A DNA stretch of 64,000 nt, taken from assembly GCF_000424325.1 (NCBI RefSeq), contig NZ_AUJR01000009.1:58327-122326 (forward strand), read 5' to 3'. Positions 1 to 8,074 of this stretch are shown in pieces (the first letter of the stretch is position 1; every line of letters begins with the position of its first letter). The position numbers were made by a program, and so were the translations under genes. A model generated the notes under the pieces. The model was given only the letters and a program-made list of their open reading frames with translations. It did no database searches and was not told where the DNA came from. Source of the DNA: [Clostridium] clostridioforme AGR2157. GTDB taxonomy: Bacteria; Bacillota; Clostridia; Lachnospirales; Lachnospiraceae.

Positions 1-543
1 CAGGAAGTGTTAAATGACACAGACCTGACCAAAATGGTGAACATCATTGAGAAGAAGCTTATGGAGGAGGATTATACCTCCATGGATTTGGCCGCGGCCC
101 TTCTCAAGATGAGCATGGGAGACGAGAGCGAAGACATTATCGACAGCTTTGAGACAGCCCGTTCTCTCGATGAACTGGACAGCTTTGGACGGGGAAGCAG
201 CCGCGGCAGAGGCCGTGAGCGCAGCTCCTACGGAAACCGCCGCAAGGGAGCGACGGACCGCGCTGCTGTGGATTACGTGCTGGGCGAAGGGGATGAGAAG
301 ATGGCAAGACTGTTCATCAACATCGGCAAGGCCCAGAGAATCACCCCGGGAGACATTCTGGGAGCAGTTGCCGGAGAATCAGGAATTCCGGGGCGCATGG
401 TGGGAAGCATTGACATGTATGACGGATATACCTTCGTGGATGTGCCGGGACGCTATGCCGATGATGTGCTGAAGGCAATGACCCATGCCAAGATTAAGGG
501 AAAGAATATTCACGTGGAAAAAGCCAATACTAACAGAAGATAA
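1..543 (+). CDS. DEAD-box ATP-dependent RNA helicase, C-terminal part (partial)
   Basis: The reading frame is open from the first base, so the gene begins left of the window and only about 180 C-terminal residues are seen. A basic, Arg/Gly/Ser-rich linker (RGSSRGRGRERSS) is followed by a roughly 75-residue domain starting ARLFINIGKAQRITPGDILG and ending KNIHVEKAN. This matches the DbpA-type RNA-binding domain at the end of DbpA/CshA/DeaD helicases, which remodel structured RNA in ribosome assembly and cold adaptation. The helicase motifs lie outside the window, so the subfamily cannot be fixed. A strong hairpin follows the stop codon. Confidence 0.88.
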   Translation, partial: QEVLNDTDLTKMVNIIEKKLMEEDYTSMDLAAALLKMSMGDESEDIIDSFETARSLDELDSFGRGSSRGRGRERSSYGNRRKGATDRAAVDYVLGEGDEKMARLFINIGKAQRITPGDILGAVAGESGIPGRMVGSIDMYDGYTFVDVPGRYADDVLKAMTHAKIKGKNIHVEKANTNRR

Positions 544-570
544 GAGCGGGTCTTACAGACCCGTATGCTC

Positions 571-603
571 ACAGCCCGGCAGGACTTCTATCTGCCGGGC
601 TGT
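571..603 (+). terminator. Hairpin after the helicase gene
   Basis: A 12-bp perfect stem (ACAGCCCGGCAG pairing with CTGCCGGGCTGT) encloses a 9-nt loop 28 bases after the helicase stop. The following T-tract is weak and interrupted, so termination may be incomplete. Confidence 0.7.
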
Positions 604-634
604 GCCTGTATTTACATTTTTCCGGAGGTGTGAT

Positions 635-1414
635 ATGGTGAAGGTCAACAGGAAGGAGGCTGAGCCAATGAAGGAAGGATATGTGGACAACAGTTTTGCC
701 TCCCTTTATTATAAGGAAATGGGGCAGGGGATGCCTCTCATCATGCTCCACGGCAATGGTGAGAGCCACGAGATATTTGCCAGGCTGTCAGAGCTTATGA
801 GCCGGTATTACAGGGTGATTCTCATGGACAGCAGGGGCCATGGGTCCTCTCTTATGAGGGGAGATGCTGCCAGGGGAGATCTGACCATCCCGGATATGGC
901 GGCGGATGTAGTCCAGGTCATGGAATTCCTCCATGTGCCCAGGGCAGTGATACTGGGATTCAGCGACGGGGCAAACGTGGCCCTGGAGACAGCCAGCTGT
1001 TATCCGGGACGTGTGTCCGCCGTGGTGGCAGTCAGCGGAAATGCCCTGCCAAGAGGCATGAGCACTGCCTCGCTGATGGAGGTGAAATTAAAATACGCCC
1101 TGTGGCACGGTCTGGAGAAGATACCGCTGCCGCGGGGCGTCAGGGATAAGGCGGTGAAAAGCCGCCAGCTGTTCGGCCTTATGGCCAGATGGCCCAGGCT
1201 GGACAAGGAGAAGCTGTCCTGTATCCAGGCGCCTGTCCTGATTCTTACGGGCCGCCGGGATATGATCCGCCCCCGCCACTCCCTGTGGATGGGGGAACAG
1301 ATTCCCGATTCAAAGGTGGTGTTTGTCAAGGGAGCGGACCATTTTACCCTTCTTAAGAAGGAAAAGGCATATGGGGCCCATATCATGGCCTGGCTCAGGG
1401 AGCGGGGGCTTTAA
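635..1414 (+). CDS. Alpha/beta hydrolase
   Basis: A 259-residue single-domain alpha/beta-hydrolase. Visible are the oxyanion-loop motif LIMLHGNGESH, the nucleophile elbow GFSDG (serine), an acidic position in ILTGRRDM and the C-terminal histidine in GADHFTL, giving a complete Ser-Asp-His triad. The start at 635 follows GGAGGTG at 623-629. An ATG at 668 preceded by AAGGAGG is an equally good alternative and would give 248 residues. No signal peptide or membrane segment is seen, so it is probably cytoplasmic. The substrate cannot be read from sequence; the family includes esterases, peptidases and lactonases. Confidence 0.85.
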   Translation: MVKVNRKEAEPMKEGYVDNSFASLYYKEMGQGMPLIMLHGNGESHEIFARLSELMSRYYRVILMDSRGHGSSLMRGDAARGDLTIPDMAADVVQVMEFLHVPRAVILGFSDGANVALETASCYPGRVSAVVAVSGNALPRGMSTASLMEVKLKYALWHGLEKIPLPRGVRDKAVKSRQLFGLMARWPRLDKEKLSCIQAPVLILTGRRDMIRPRHSLWMGEQIPDSKVVFVKGADHFTLLKKEKAYGAHIMAWLRERGL

Positions 1415-1455
1415 GGGAACGGGATTCTGAGGCGCGGTCGGAAAACAGGCCCGGC

Positions 1456-2838
1456 CTATTTCCATTGATTGCTCAAAAAGTCTACGATATCCGCTGCCTT
1501 AGGCGGACAGCCGCCCATAGTTTTGGCGAAGCAGGAGGTACATTGGCCCACGCCGATGGCGCCCTCCTGTCCCTTGTAGCCCTGGCCGATGCATACAGGA
1601 GGCAGGCCCTTCCTCAGATATCCCATATCGTTCAGACGGTCCAGGGCGTATATAAGGGAGCCGTAGCAGGCGCTGCACGCATCTTCCGGTGCCGTGTAGG
1701 CAGCCAGGTGCTGTACGCGCCTGGTCATGCGGAATTTGCTGTCGGCCTCCGTTTGATTGCTCAAAAAGTCTACGATATCCGCTGCCTTAGGCGGACAGCC
1801 GCCCATAGTTTTGGCGAAGCAGGAGGTACATTGGCCCACGCCGATGGCGCCCTCCTGTCCCTTGTAGCCCTGGCCGATGCATACAGGAGGCAGGCCCTTC
1901 CTCAGATATCCCATATCGTTCAGACGGTCCAGGGCGTATATAAGGGAGCCGTAGCAGGCGCTGCACGCATCTTCCGGTGCCGTGTAGGCAGCCAGGTGCT
2001 GTACGCGCCTGGTCATGCGGAATTTGCTGTCGGCCTCCGTTGCCTTGTTCAGATAAATCATGTTGGCGCGGGCCGTGTCCGTGCTTCCCACACCCAGGTT
2101 CCTGGCCATGGTTATGTATGGCACGTCGTCCACTGAGTAACCCATGCAGTCACATACGAAGGCATCGCAGAGCACCGGGTCTTTAAAGCCCAGCACACGG
2201 TTCATGACCACGGGATTGCCTCCCTCCTCAAAATCCAAATCACCGCAGATATTGTCCACCAGGATGAAGTCATTGCGGGCAATGGTATTTAGGTGGGCAA
2301 TGGGCTTGTGAAGCCCCAGGGTGTGGAAGCGGCGTTTTTCCGAGTTGGGAATCACGCCCTTGTTGTTTTTCAGGGCGCAGGTCACAGTGGTCTGGCAGTG
2401 GCCCTTCAGCACAGGCATGTTAATCATGTAATCCACCGCAGCTGCCTTGTCGCACAGCTTAATTTTCATTCCTCCGGCATCGTATTCCTTCCAGGTATCA
2501 CGCTGCAGGTCCACGAAGGGGACGCCATATCGCCTGCACACCTGATGGTATCCTGCGGCCTGGAAGGCGTCTTCCGTGTGGTCGCCAACCCAGGAACCCT
2601 CCATGATTGTGATGTTTTGAAAGCCGTGTTCCTGGAGGTATTCTATGACACCTGCCAGCAGCTCACCGTGGGTGGTGGCTCCGCTGGAGGGCGCCTTGGC
2701 AGTCACCAGATTGGGCTTTAATGCCACCTTTTTATTTAAATCACCGATGTCTGCCGCCACGCCGGCCTGTTCCAGGACCCGCTTGGCCATGTTCTTGTAA
2801 TCGGTTCCGTGTATGATGATGATATCATTCTTTTCCAT
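1456..2838 (-). CDS. DUF362 domain protein with internally duplicated C-terminal Cys-rich domain
   Basis: A 460-residue protein of the DUF362 family, which is often linked to Fe-S binding or redox; no catalytic role is known to me. The N-terminal part carries the family-typical stretch LKPNLVTAKAPSSGATTHGE. The last 96 residues before the terminal Trp-Lys occur twice in a row and are identical at DNA level (1465-2040). The unit holds six cysteines (ACSAC, PVC, QCTSC, GGC), so the protein has twelve in place of six. Without the duplication it would be 364 residues. Start ATG at 2838 follows a purine-rich AGGAAAGG. It is convergent with the hydrolase gene and has its own promoter. Confidence 0.85.
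   Translation of the reverse strand: MEKNDIIIIHGTDYKNMAKRVLEQAGVAADIGDLNKKVALKPNLVTAKAPSSGATTHGELLAGVIEYLQEHGFQNITIMEGSWVGDHTEDAFQAAGYHQVCRRYGVPFVDLQRDTWKEYDAGGMKIKLCDKAAAVDYMINMPVLKGHCQTTVTCALKNNKGVIPNSEKRRFHTLGLHKPIAHLNTIARNDFILVDNICGDLDFEEGGNPVVMNRVLGFKDPVLCDAFVCDCMGYSVDDVPYITMARNLGVGSTDTARANMIYLNKATEADSKFRMTRRVQHLAAYTAPEDACSACYGSLIYALDRLNDMGYLRKGLPPVCIGQGYKGQEGAIGVGQCTSCFAKTMGGCPPKAADIVDFLSNQTEADSKFRMTRRVQHLAAYTAPEDACSACYGSLIYALDRLNDMGYLRKGLPPVCIGQGYKGQEGAIGVGQCTSCFAKTMGGCPPKAADIVDFLSNQWK
1465..2040. repeat. Exact tandem duplication, 2 x 288 bp
   Basis: Bases 1465-1752 and 1753-2040 are identical at every position I compared. The unit is 288 bp (96 codons) and keeps the DUF362 gene in frame. 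Identity extends only one base beyond the unit, so there is almost no flanking homology. The lack of any divergence implies a very recent event or an assembly artefact. Confidence 0.97.
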
Positions 2839-2879
2839 ATATGAGTTTTCCTTTCCTGTCCTTTGCGTATTTATTTCCC

Positions 2880-2908
2880 ATTATAACCGTATAATATTAT
2901 TTTGTGAA
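2880..2908 (-). promoter_or_regulatory. Sigma-A-type promoter of the DUF362 gene
   Basis: On the minus strand a -35 box TTCACA (2903-2908) and a -10 box TATAAT (2880-2885) are separated by 17 bases, about 40 bases upstream of the DUF362 start codon. Confidence 0.65.
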
Positions 2909-2969
2909 TACTCCATGCCGCTTTCTTTTGAAGGCTTTTTGGGGACGCTGTTCTGCCTGTCGGGATTGA

Positions 2970-2998
2970 TTGACGGGCAGTGGAAAAAAGAGTATGAT
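2970..2998 (+). promoter_or_regulatory. Sigma-A-type promoter of the ybaK gene
   Basis: TTGACG (2970-2975) and TATGAT (2993-2998) are separated by 17 bases, some 57 bases before the YbaK start. It is divergent from the DUF362 promoter. Confidence 0.65.
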
Positions 2999-3054
2999 AT
3001 TCCTGAAGCATGGTCCGGAGGGAAAACGCGGGCCGGTGAAAAGGAGTGTTTGAT

Positions 3055-3522
3055 ATGGTTAAGACAAATGTGATGCGTCTGTTGGACGCGGCTAATATAG
3101 CGTATGAAACAGGTACCTATGAAGTGGATGAAAACGACCTATCCGGCAGCCACGCCGCTGACCTTATGGGGGTGGACCACGACCGGATGTATAAGACCCT
3201 GGTGCTGAAGGGAGAGAAAAAGGGATATCTGGTGTGCTGCATTCCTGTGGATGAGGAGCTGGACCTTAAGAAGGCTGCCAGGGCTGCGGGGGAGAAAAAG
3301 GTGGAGATGATTCATGTAAAGGATATGCTGGGAATCACCGGCTACATCCGCGGCGGGTGTTCCCCCATCGGCATGAAGAAGCATTTCCCTACTTATATAG
3401 AAGAAATGGCTCAGCTTTACGACACCGTCATGGTCAGCGCGGGACAGAGAGGCGTACAGGTCACCCTGTCCCCGGAGGATTTGAGAAGCTATGTGGAGGG
3501 GCGGTTTGTTTCCCTTGTTTAA
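3055..3522 (+). CDS. ybaK: YbaK-family Cys-tRNA(Pro)/aminoacyl-tRNA deacylase
   Basis: A 155-residue protein spanning one YbaK/ProRS-associated editing domain. Family members hydrolyse mischarged Cys-tRNA(Pro) in trans, protecting translation fidelity. Hallmarks are YKTLVLKGEKKGYLVCCIPV in the strand carrying the key lysine, GGCSPIGMKK and VSAGQRGVQVTLSPEDL near the C-terminus. Start ATG 3055 lies 9 bases after AAGGAG; an in-frame GTG at 3046 overlaps that site and is rejected. The length is normal for the family. The next promoter overlaps its 3' end. Confidence 0.92.
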   Translation: MVKTNVMRLLDAANIAYETGTYEVDENDLSGSHAADLMGVDHDRMYKTLVLKGEKKGYLVCCIPVDEELDLKKAARAAGEKKVEMIHVKDMLGITGYIRGGCSPIGMKKHFPTYIEEMAQLYDTVMVSAGQRGVQVTLSPEDLRSYVEGRFVSLV

Positions 3523-3543
3523 GCGCTTGTCTTATATTATAAT
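3515..3543 (+). promoter_or_regulatory. Promoter of the cdd-pdp operon
   Basis: TTGTTT (3515-3520), 17-base spacer, TATAAT (3538-3543). The -35 box overlaps the last codons of ybaK. Confidence 0.6.
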
Positions 3544-3556
3544 GGAAAGAGAATAT

Positions 3557-3606
3557 CCGGCCAGGGACCGGACCGCCGGAAGCGTCCGGGGGTCCGGCTG
3601 GTCCGG
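3557..3606 (+). other. G+C-rich structured leader before cdd
   Basis: The transcribed leader contains nested complementary blocks, the clearest being CCGGACC (3568-3574) with GGTCCGG (3591-3597). There is no U-tract, so this is not a standard terminator. It could affect mRNA stability or translation; no known riboswitch class is recognised. Confidence 0.4.
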
Positions 3607-3623
3607 GCAGAAGGAGGGGTAAT

Positions 3624-4040
3624 TTGAAGAGAGAAACATTGATACAGACAGCCCTGGACGGTCTTGGGCGCTCCTATGCACCTTATTCCCATTTTCATGT
3701 ATCGGCAGCCCTGCTTTGCAGGGATGGGAAGGTGTACACAGGCAACAACATTGAGAATGCAGCCTACAGTCCCGGCATCTGCGCGGAGCGGTGCGCCTTT
3801 GCAAAGGCAGTGAGCGAGGGCGAGAGGGAATTTGAGGCCATTGTCGTATGCGGAGGCCCCGGCGGAAAGGCCGGGGATTACTGTCCGCCCTGCGGCGTGT
3901 GCCGGCAGGTCATGCGGGAGTTCTGTAATCCGGATTCATTTTGCATTATTCTGGCTAAAAGCGTGGAGGAATACAGGGAATATACCCTTGCCCAGCTGCT
4001 TCCGGAGAGCTTTGGACCGGACCATTTGGGAGGTGCGTGA
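3624..4040 (+). CDS. cdd: Cytidine deaminase
   Basis: A 138-residue zinc-dependent cytidine deaminase that converts (deoxy)cytidine to (deoxy)uridine in pyrimidine salvage. Zinc site motifs are CAERCAF (Cys plus catalytic Glu) and PPCGVCRQVM (two Cys). The N-terminal SYAPYSHFHVSAAL and GNNIENAAY are the substrate-binding signatures. The start is a TTG at 3624, six bases after a strong AAGGAGGGG; no better ATG is available. It is followed after one base by the pyrimidine-nucleoside phosphorylase gene, which can consume the uridine formed, so the two act as one salvage operon. Confidence 0.95.
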   Translation: MKRETLIQTALDGLGRSYAPYSHFHVSAALLCRDGKVYTGNNIENAAYSPGICAERCAFAKAVSEGEREFEAIVVCGGPGGKAGDYCPPCGVCRQVMREFCNPDSFCIILAKSVEEYREYTLAQLLPESFGPDHLGGA

Positions 4041-4041
4041 T

Positions 4042-5385
4042 ATGAGAATGTATGACCTGATCGAAAAGAAGAAGCGGGGCAGCTCCCTTTCCACGGAGGA
4101 GATTGCCTATATGGTGCGTGGATTTGTGGCCGGAGATATTCCCGATTATCAGATGTCGGCCATGCTGATGGCCATTTATTTTAGGGGCATGGATGACCGG
4201 GAGATAACAGACCTGACCCTGGAGATGGCGCATTCCGGGGACATGGTGGATTTGTCGCCTATTGAGGGAATCAAGGCGGATAAACACAGCACCGGCGGCG
4301 TGGGGGATAAGACAACCCTGGTGACAGGCCCCATTGTGGCTGCCTGCGGCGTCAAGGTGGCCAAGATGAGCGGACGGGGCCTGGGGCACACCGGCGGGAC
4401 CGTGGATAAGCTGGAGAGCATTCCCGGGTTTAAGACTGCCATACCAAGGGAAGAATTCTTCCGCATTGTCAATGAAAACGGCCTGGCCCTTATCGGCCAG
4501 TCAGGCAACATGGTTCCGGCGGATAAAAAGCTTTATGCCCTGAGGGATGTGACGGCCACCGTGGACAGCATTCCCCTTATCGCCTCATCCATCATGAGCA
4601 AAAAACTGGCGGCCGGAAGCGACTGCATTGTCCTGGATGTAAAGACGGGAAGCGGCGCCTTCATGAAATCCCTGGAGGATTCCATCAGCCTGGCCCGGGA
4701 GATGGTTTCCATCGGAACCTTGGCCGGACGGCGCTGCTGTGCCCTCATAACCAATATGGACGTACCCCTGGGCCATGCCATTGGTAATTCCCTGGAGATG
4801 GAGGAAGCCATTGAGACCCTGAGGGGCCATGGACCAGAGGATTTGACCTGTGTATCCCTGGAACTGGCTGCAAATATGCTTCACATGGCAGGTAAGGGGG
4901 ATATGGAGCAGTGCAGGAAGCTTGCCGAGGGCGCCATGGAGGATGGAAGCGCCCTTAAGTGCCTTAAATCCATGGTTGAGAGCCAGGGCGGGGATGGCCG
5001 TTACGTGGAGAATCCGGGGCTTTTTGCAAAGGCACCCCTGAGCCGGGAGGTGAAGACTCCTGAGGCAGGCTTCATCACCCATATGGATACAGAGGGAATC
5101 GGAGTGGCATCCGTGATGCTGGGAGCGGGCAGGAGTAAGAAGGAGGATACCATTGATTACAGCGCAGGCATCCTTCTGAGGAAAAAGTATGGGGACCGTG
5201 TGGAAGCAGGAGAGACCATGGCAGTCCTTTACGCCTCTCATGAGGAATTTTTTGAACCGGCAATGGAAAAATTCCTGGCCTCCTGCACCCTGGGAAAACA
5301 GAAGACGGAACCGGAGCCCCTTATATTTGCAAGGATTTCTGACGCAGGTGTGGAAAGAGGGACCATTGAGGAAAAAATTTCATAA
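4042..5385 (+). CDS. pdp: Pyrimidine-nucleoside phosphorylase
   Basis: A 447-residue glycosyltransferase-family enzyme splitting uridine or thymidine with phosphate into base and (deoxy)ribose-1-phosphate. Signatures include the phosphate-binding region KADKHSTGGVGDKTTLV, the family motif SGRGLGHTGGTVDKLESIPG and LDVKTGSGAFMKS. The C-terminal domain is full length. The ATG at 4042 lies one base after the cdd stop, with AGGTG in the end of cdd, which suggests translational coupling. Substrate preference (Pdp or thymidine-specific DeoA) cannot be separated by eye. Confidence 0.93.
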   Translation: MRMYDLIEKKKRGSSLSTEEIAYMVRGFVAGDIPDYQMSAMLMAIYFRGMDDREITDLTLEMAHSGDMVDLSPIEGIKADKHSTGGVGDKTTLVTGPIVAACGVKVAKMSGRGLGHTGGTVDKLESIPGFKTAIPREEFFRIVNENGLALIGQSGNMVPADKKLYALRDVTATVDSIPLIASSIMSKKLAAGSDCIVLDVKTGSGAFMKSLEDSISLAREMVSIGTLAGRRCCALITNMDVPLGHAIGNSLEMEEAIETLRGHGPEDLTCVSLELAANMLHMAGKGDMEQCRKLAEGAMEDGSALKCLKSMVESQGGDGRYVENPGLFAKAPLSREVKTPEAGFITHMDTEGIGVASVMLGAGRSKKEDTIDYSAGILLRKKYGDRVEAGETMAVLYASHEEFFEPAMEKFLASCTLGKQKTEPEPLIFARISDAGVERGTIEEKIS

Positions 5386-5403
5386 ATGTTCAGAAAAATC
5401 AAC

Positions 5404-5432
5404 TTGAAAAACCCAAGTCTTTGGGGTATAAT
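5404..5432 (+). promoter_or_regulatory. Strong promoter of 6S RNA
   Basis: TTGAAA (5404-5409), 17-base spacer and a perfect TATAAT (5427-5432), starting about 19 bases after the phosphorylase stop codon. The predicted transcription start is near 5439. Confidence 0.8.
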
Positions 5433-5439
5433 AACACCA

Positions 5440-5640
5440 GATAAAAGAAGTGGAACTGTAATTTCCTGGGGTGTTCGATACTCTTACCAATTTTGAACCT
5501 ACATTAGACAAAAGGGATTCCAATATTTTTAAGCGGATGTCAGGCCTCCATCGAGTGGAAGGCAGATGTTTAAGTGAGGTTGCCCACCTAGCATTGCTAG
5601 GCGTCAATAAGTAAGAGACGGCATTCTGGGGTTACACATG
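5440..5640 (+). ncRNA. ssrS: 6S RNA
   Basis: 6S RNA mimics an open promoter and sequesters sigma-A RNA polymerase in stationary phase. The 5' segment CTGGGGTGTTCG and the 3' segment ACGGCATTCTGGGG correspond to the conserved 5' GAGAUGUUCG and 3' GCGGCAUCUCGG arms I recall for E. coli 6S RNA. The arms pair: TGTAA with TTACA at the ends and CTCTTA (5481-5486) with TAAGAG further in, leaving the expected large internal bubble. A consensus promoter lies upstream and an intrinsic terminator downstream. The ends are estimates. There is no open reading frame of note. Confidence 0.85.
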
Positions 5641-5643
5641 ATA

Positions 5644-5672
5644 AAAGCAGCGGTTACCCCGCTGCTTTACTT
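5644..5672 (+). terminator. 6S RNA terminator
   Basis: A 10-bp stem (AAAGCAGCGG with CCGCTGCTTT) and 5-base loop, followed by a short T-rich run. It ends the 6S transcript 24 bases before the SpoIID-like start codon. Confidence 0.8.
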
Positions 5673-5695
5673 CGTTTACAGGAGCTGGACCTAAT

Positions 5696-7969
5696 ATGAA
5701 GAACAGGATGATTGCATGGGTAAGCGGCGTGATACTGGTAGTGGTCACACTGATGGTTATAATCGTGAAGATGGAGCCGCCCAGGGACGGAATCATAAGG
5801 GCACAGGCAATGAAGGCCATGGCTCTGGCCCTTACGGACAAGGAAGAGTGTGAAAAGAGGGCAGAGGAACGGGGAACCTCCCATTTTTCTGCGAAGGAAA
5901 AGGACAACTGGTTTGTCAAATATATGGATTATCTCTATGATGAGGGCTATCTGGACCCGGAGCTTACACCTGCTTCCCTGGCCGCGGCCCAGGGATATCT
6001 TACATACGCAGAGGCTTCGTACATGGCCGGTCAGGTGTCCGGCAAGCTGAAGCTTCAGGCCGGTTCCACCAGAAACAACAGAGACCAGGCATTTCCGGAA
6101 GAGGACTGGTGGAAACTGTACGATTCCATCCTGAAGGAGACTGACCCGGAGGGAAAGGTGGAGGAGATGGAGGCCGTGCTCTACGGCACCCCGTCCAATC
6201 TTGACCATGCTGAGAGCTGGACTGCCTATACCACAGTTGGCAACTTCGGGTTCCAGGGGCTTGCCCTGGACGCGTTCCTGGACTGTGAGATACGGTTTCT
6301 GGCCAGGGGCGGGGAGATGATAACATCCAGTCTCGTGTCCAGGAACGTGGTCTATGAGAATGTCTGGCTGGCTGAAAGTGACGGCAGGCATTTTAAGGCG
6401 TATCTGGGTACGGCCTACCGGGAGTTCCCGGTGAGCGCCGAACTTGGCGGGGAAGACGGGATGGCCGGGAATCTGGCCGACCTTCACATGGAGGACGGCA
6501 AGCTGGTCAAGATAACCATGAAAAGGGACCGGCTAAGCGGTAAGGTGCTGTCCGTGACAGAGAATGCCATTGAGATAGAAGGCTATGGGGAGATTCCTCT
6601 GGCTCCCAATTTCCATGTATATAAGGTATACGGGGATTTTAAGGTGCTGAAGGCGTCGGACATACTGGTGGGCTATAACCTTCAGGAATTTGTGGCGGCG
6701 GATGGAAAACTGTGCGCAGCCCTTTTGGAGCGGGAATTTGATGCCAAGACCATCCGCGTCCTTTTGATGGACACAGGCTTTAAGAGTGTGTTCCATGCAT
6801 CCGCGGACCTGGTGCTGGGAAGCGGTGCTGATTTGGAATATGAGAATGCCAAGGGAAAGATGGTGGGAGAGCGCCTGGAGGCAGGCACGCAGCTTACGGT
6901 TGGTCCCGACAGCCCTTATCTGGAGTATGGACGCATGATCATCACGCCGGATGAGCCGGAGGCAATCACCATCTGCTCCATTGAGCGGAGCCAGGGCATG
7001 CCGGTTTACAGCGGGAGCCTGGAAATCAAGGGAACGCCGGAGGGACTGGTTCTGGTCAATGATTTGTATCTGGAGGATTACCTGACAAAGGTAGTGCCCA
7101 GCGAGATGCCTCCGTCCTATGAAAAGGAGGCCCTGAAGGCCCAGGCCGTGTGTGCCAGGACCTATGCCTACCGGCAGATCCAGGGAAATACCTACAGCCA
7201 GTATGGCGCCCATGTGGATGACAGCACGAATTTCCAGGTCTATAATAATACCCCGGCCAATGATAAGTCCACCCAGGCCGTAAAGGAGACTTACGGAAAG
7301 ATGCTGTTCTATGAGGATAAACCTATTGAGGCGTTTTATTTCTCCACCTCCTGCGGCCGTACGACGGATGCGGGCGTATGGGGAACCGACAGCGGAAAAT
7401 ATCCCTATCTGAGGGCAGTAGAGGTAAAGGAGGGAGGAAAGAGCCTGGGAGAGGAAGACAACGATGGCTTTGAAGCCTATATCAAGAGGGAGGATGTGAT
7501 TGCCTATGACACCTCCTATCCCATGTTCCGCTGGCAGACAGACCTTCCGGCCGACGTGGCTTCCGCTCAGATTAACGGGGCGGGCCAGATACAGGATATG
7601 ACCATAACAGACAGAGGACCGGGGGGCATAGCGGGCGAGCTCTCAGTCACAGGCACTGACGGTACCGTTACAATCAAAGGACAGTCCGCCATCCGCTCTG
7701 CACTGGGAAATCCGTCCCTGATTATCACCAAGAAGGACGGGGGCACCATGACCGGAAGCGCCACTCTTCCCAGCGCCTTTATCGCCATTGAGAAGAGGAC
7801 GGGGGAGGACGGAAGCGTTTCCTTCCATATATATGGAGGCGGCTTTGGTCATGGCGTGGGCATGAGCCAGAACGGGGCCCAGGGCATGGCAAAGACGGGA
7901 AAGGACTACAAGCAGATATTAGACTTTTTCTACCATGGGACGGAGCTTCGGGAGTGCAATGAGAGCTAG
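5696..7969 (+). CDS. SpoIID/LytB domain protein (cell-wall amidase-enhancer/lytic transglycosylase-like)
   Basis: A 757-residue protein with an N-terminal membrane anchor (residues about 5-25) and a long N-terminal region of unknown fold. A C-terminal SpoIID/LytB domain starts near residue 450: LEDYLTKVVPSEMPPSYEKE carries the catalytic-type Glu, followed by ALKAQAVCARTYAY, FYFSTSCGRT and the closing GHGVGMSQNGAQGMA. SpoIID is a lytic transglycosylase cleaving peptidoglycan glycan strands during engulfment. This protein is more than twice SpoIID length, so a distinct cell-wall role is possible. Start ATG 5696 follows AGGAG with an 11-base gap. Confidence 0.85.
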   Translation: MKNRMIAWVSGVILVVVTLMVIIVKMEPPRDGIIRAQAMKAMALALTDKEECEKRAEERGTSHFSAKEKDNWFVKYMDYLYDEGYLDPELTPASLAAAQGYLTYAEASYMAGQVSGKLKLQAGSTRNNRDQAFPEEDWWKLYDSILKETDPEGKVEEMEAVLYGTPSNLDHAESWTAYTTVGNFGFQGLALDAFLDCEIRFLARGGEMITSSLVSRNVVYENVWLAESDGRHFKAYLGTAYREFPVSAELGGEDGMAGNLADLHMEDGKLVKITMKRDRLSGKVLSVTENAIEIEGYGEIPLAPNFHVYKVYGDFKVLKASDILVGYNLQEFVAADGKLCAALLEREFDAKTIRVLLMDTGFKSVFHASADLVLGSGADLEYENAKGKMVGERLEAGTQLTVGPDSPYLEYGRMIITPDEPEAITICSIERSQGMPVYSGSLEIKGTPEGLVLVNDLYLEDYLTKVVPSEMPPSYEKEALKAQAVCARTYAYRQIQGNTYSQYGAHVDDSTNFQVYNNTPANDKSTQAVKETYGKMLFYEDKPIEAFYFSTSCGRTTDAGVWGTDSGKYPYLRAVEVKEGGKSLGEEDNDGFEAYIKREDVIAYDTSYPMFRWQTDLPADVASAQINGAGQIQDMTITDRGPGGIAGELSVTGTDGTVTIKGQSAIRSALGNPSLIITKKDGGTMTGSATLPSAFIAIEKRTGEDGSVSFHIYGGGFGHGVGMSQNGAQGMAKTGKDYKQILDFFYHGTELRECNES

Positions 7970-7985
7970 AGCCTGTTTGAAAATA

Positions 7986-8037
7986 AAAAGAACAACCTGG
8001 AAAAAGCCTTTAAAGGCCCTTGCCGGGTTGTTCTTTT
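7986..8037. terminator. Bidirectional terminator between spoIID-like and 3D genes
   Basis: A 15-bp stem (7986-8000 with 8023-8037) is flanked by A-rich and T-rich arms, so it can serve both convergent genes. The loop contains a second small palindrome, GCCTTTAAAGGC. Confidence 0.85.
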
Positions 8038-8074
8038 GCTTTCCGTAAATCTTGCTTTCCGTAAAAAGCGTGCC

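Noticed and set aside
485..667. Extended N-terminus of the alpha/beta hydrolase
   Set aside because: The extension would overlap the helicase gene and the hairpin, and the residues are unlike the family; good start sites lie at 635 and 668.
1465..2136. A 223-codon plus-strand open frame with a repeated protein sequence
   Set aside because: It is the antisense shadow of the duplicated DUF362 gene; it has no ribosome binding site and the repeat is explained by the DNA duplication.
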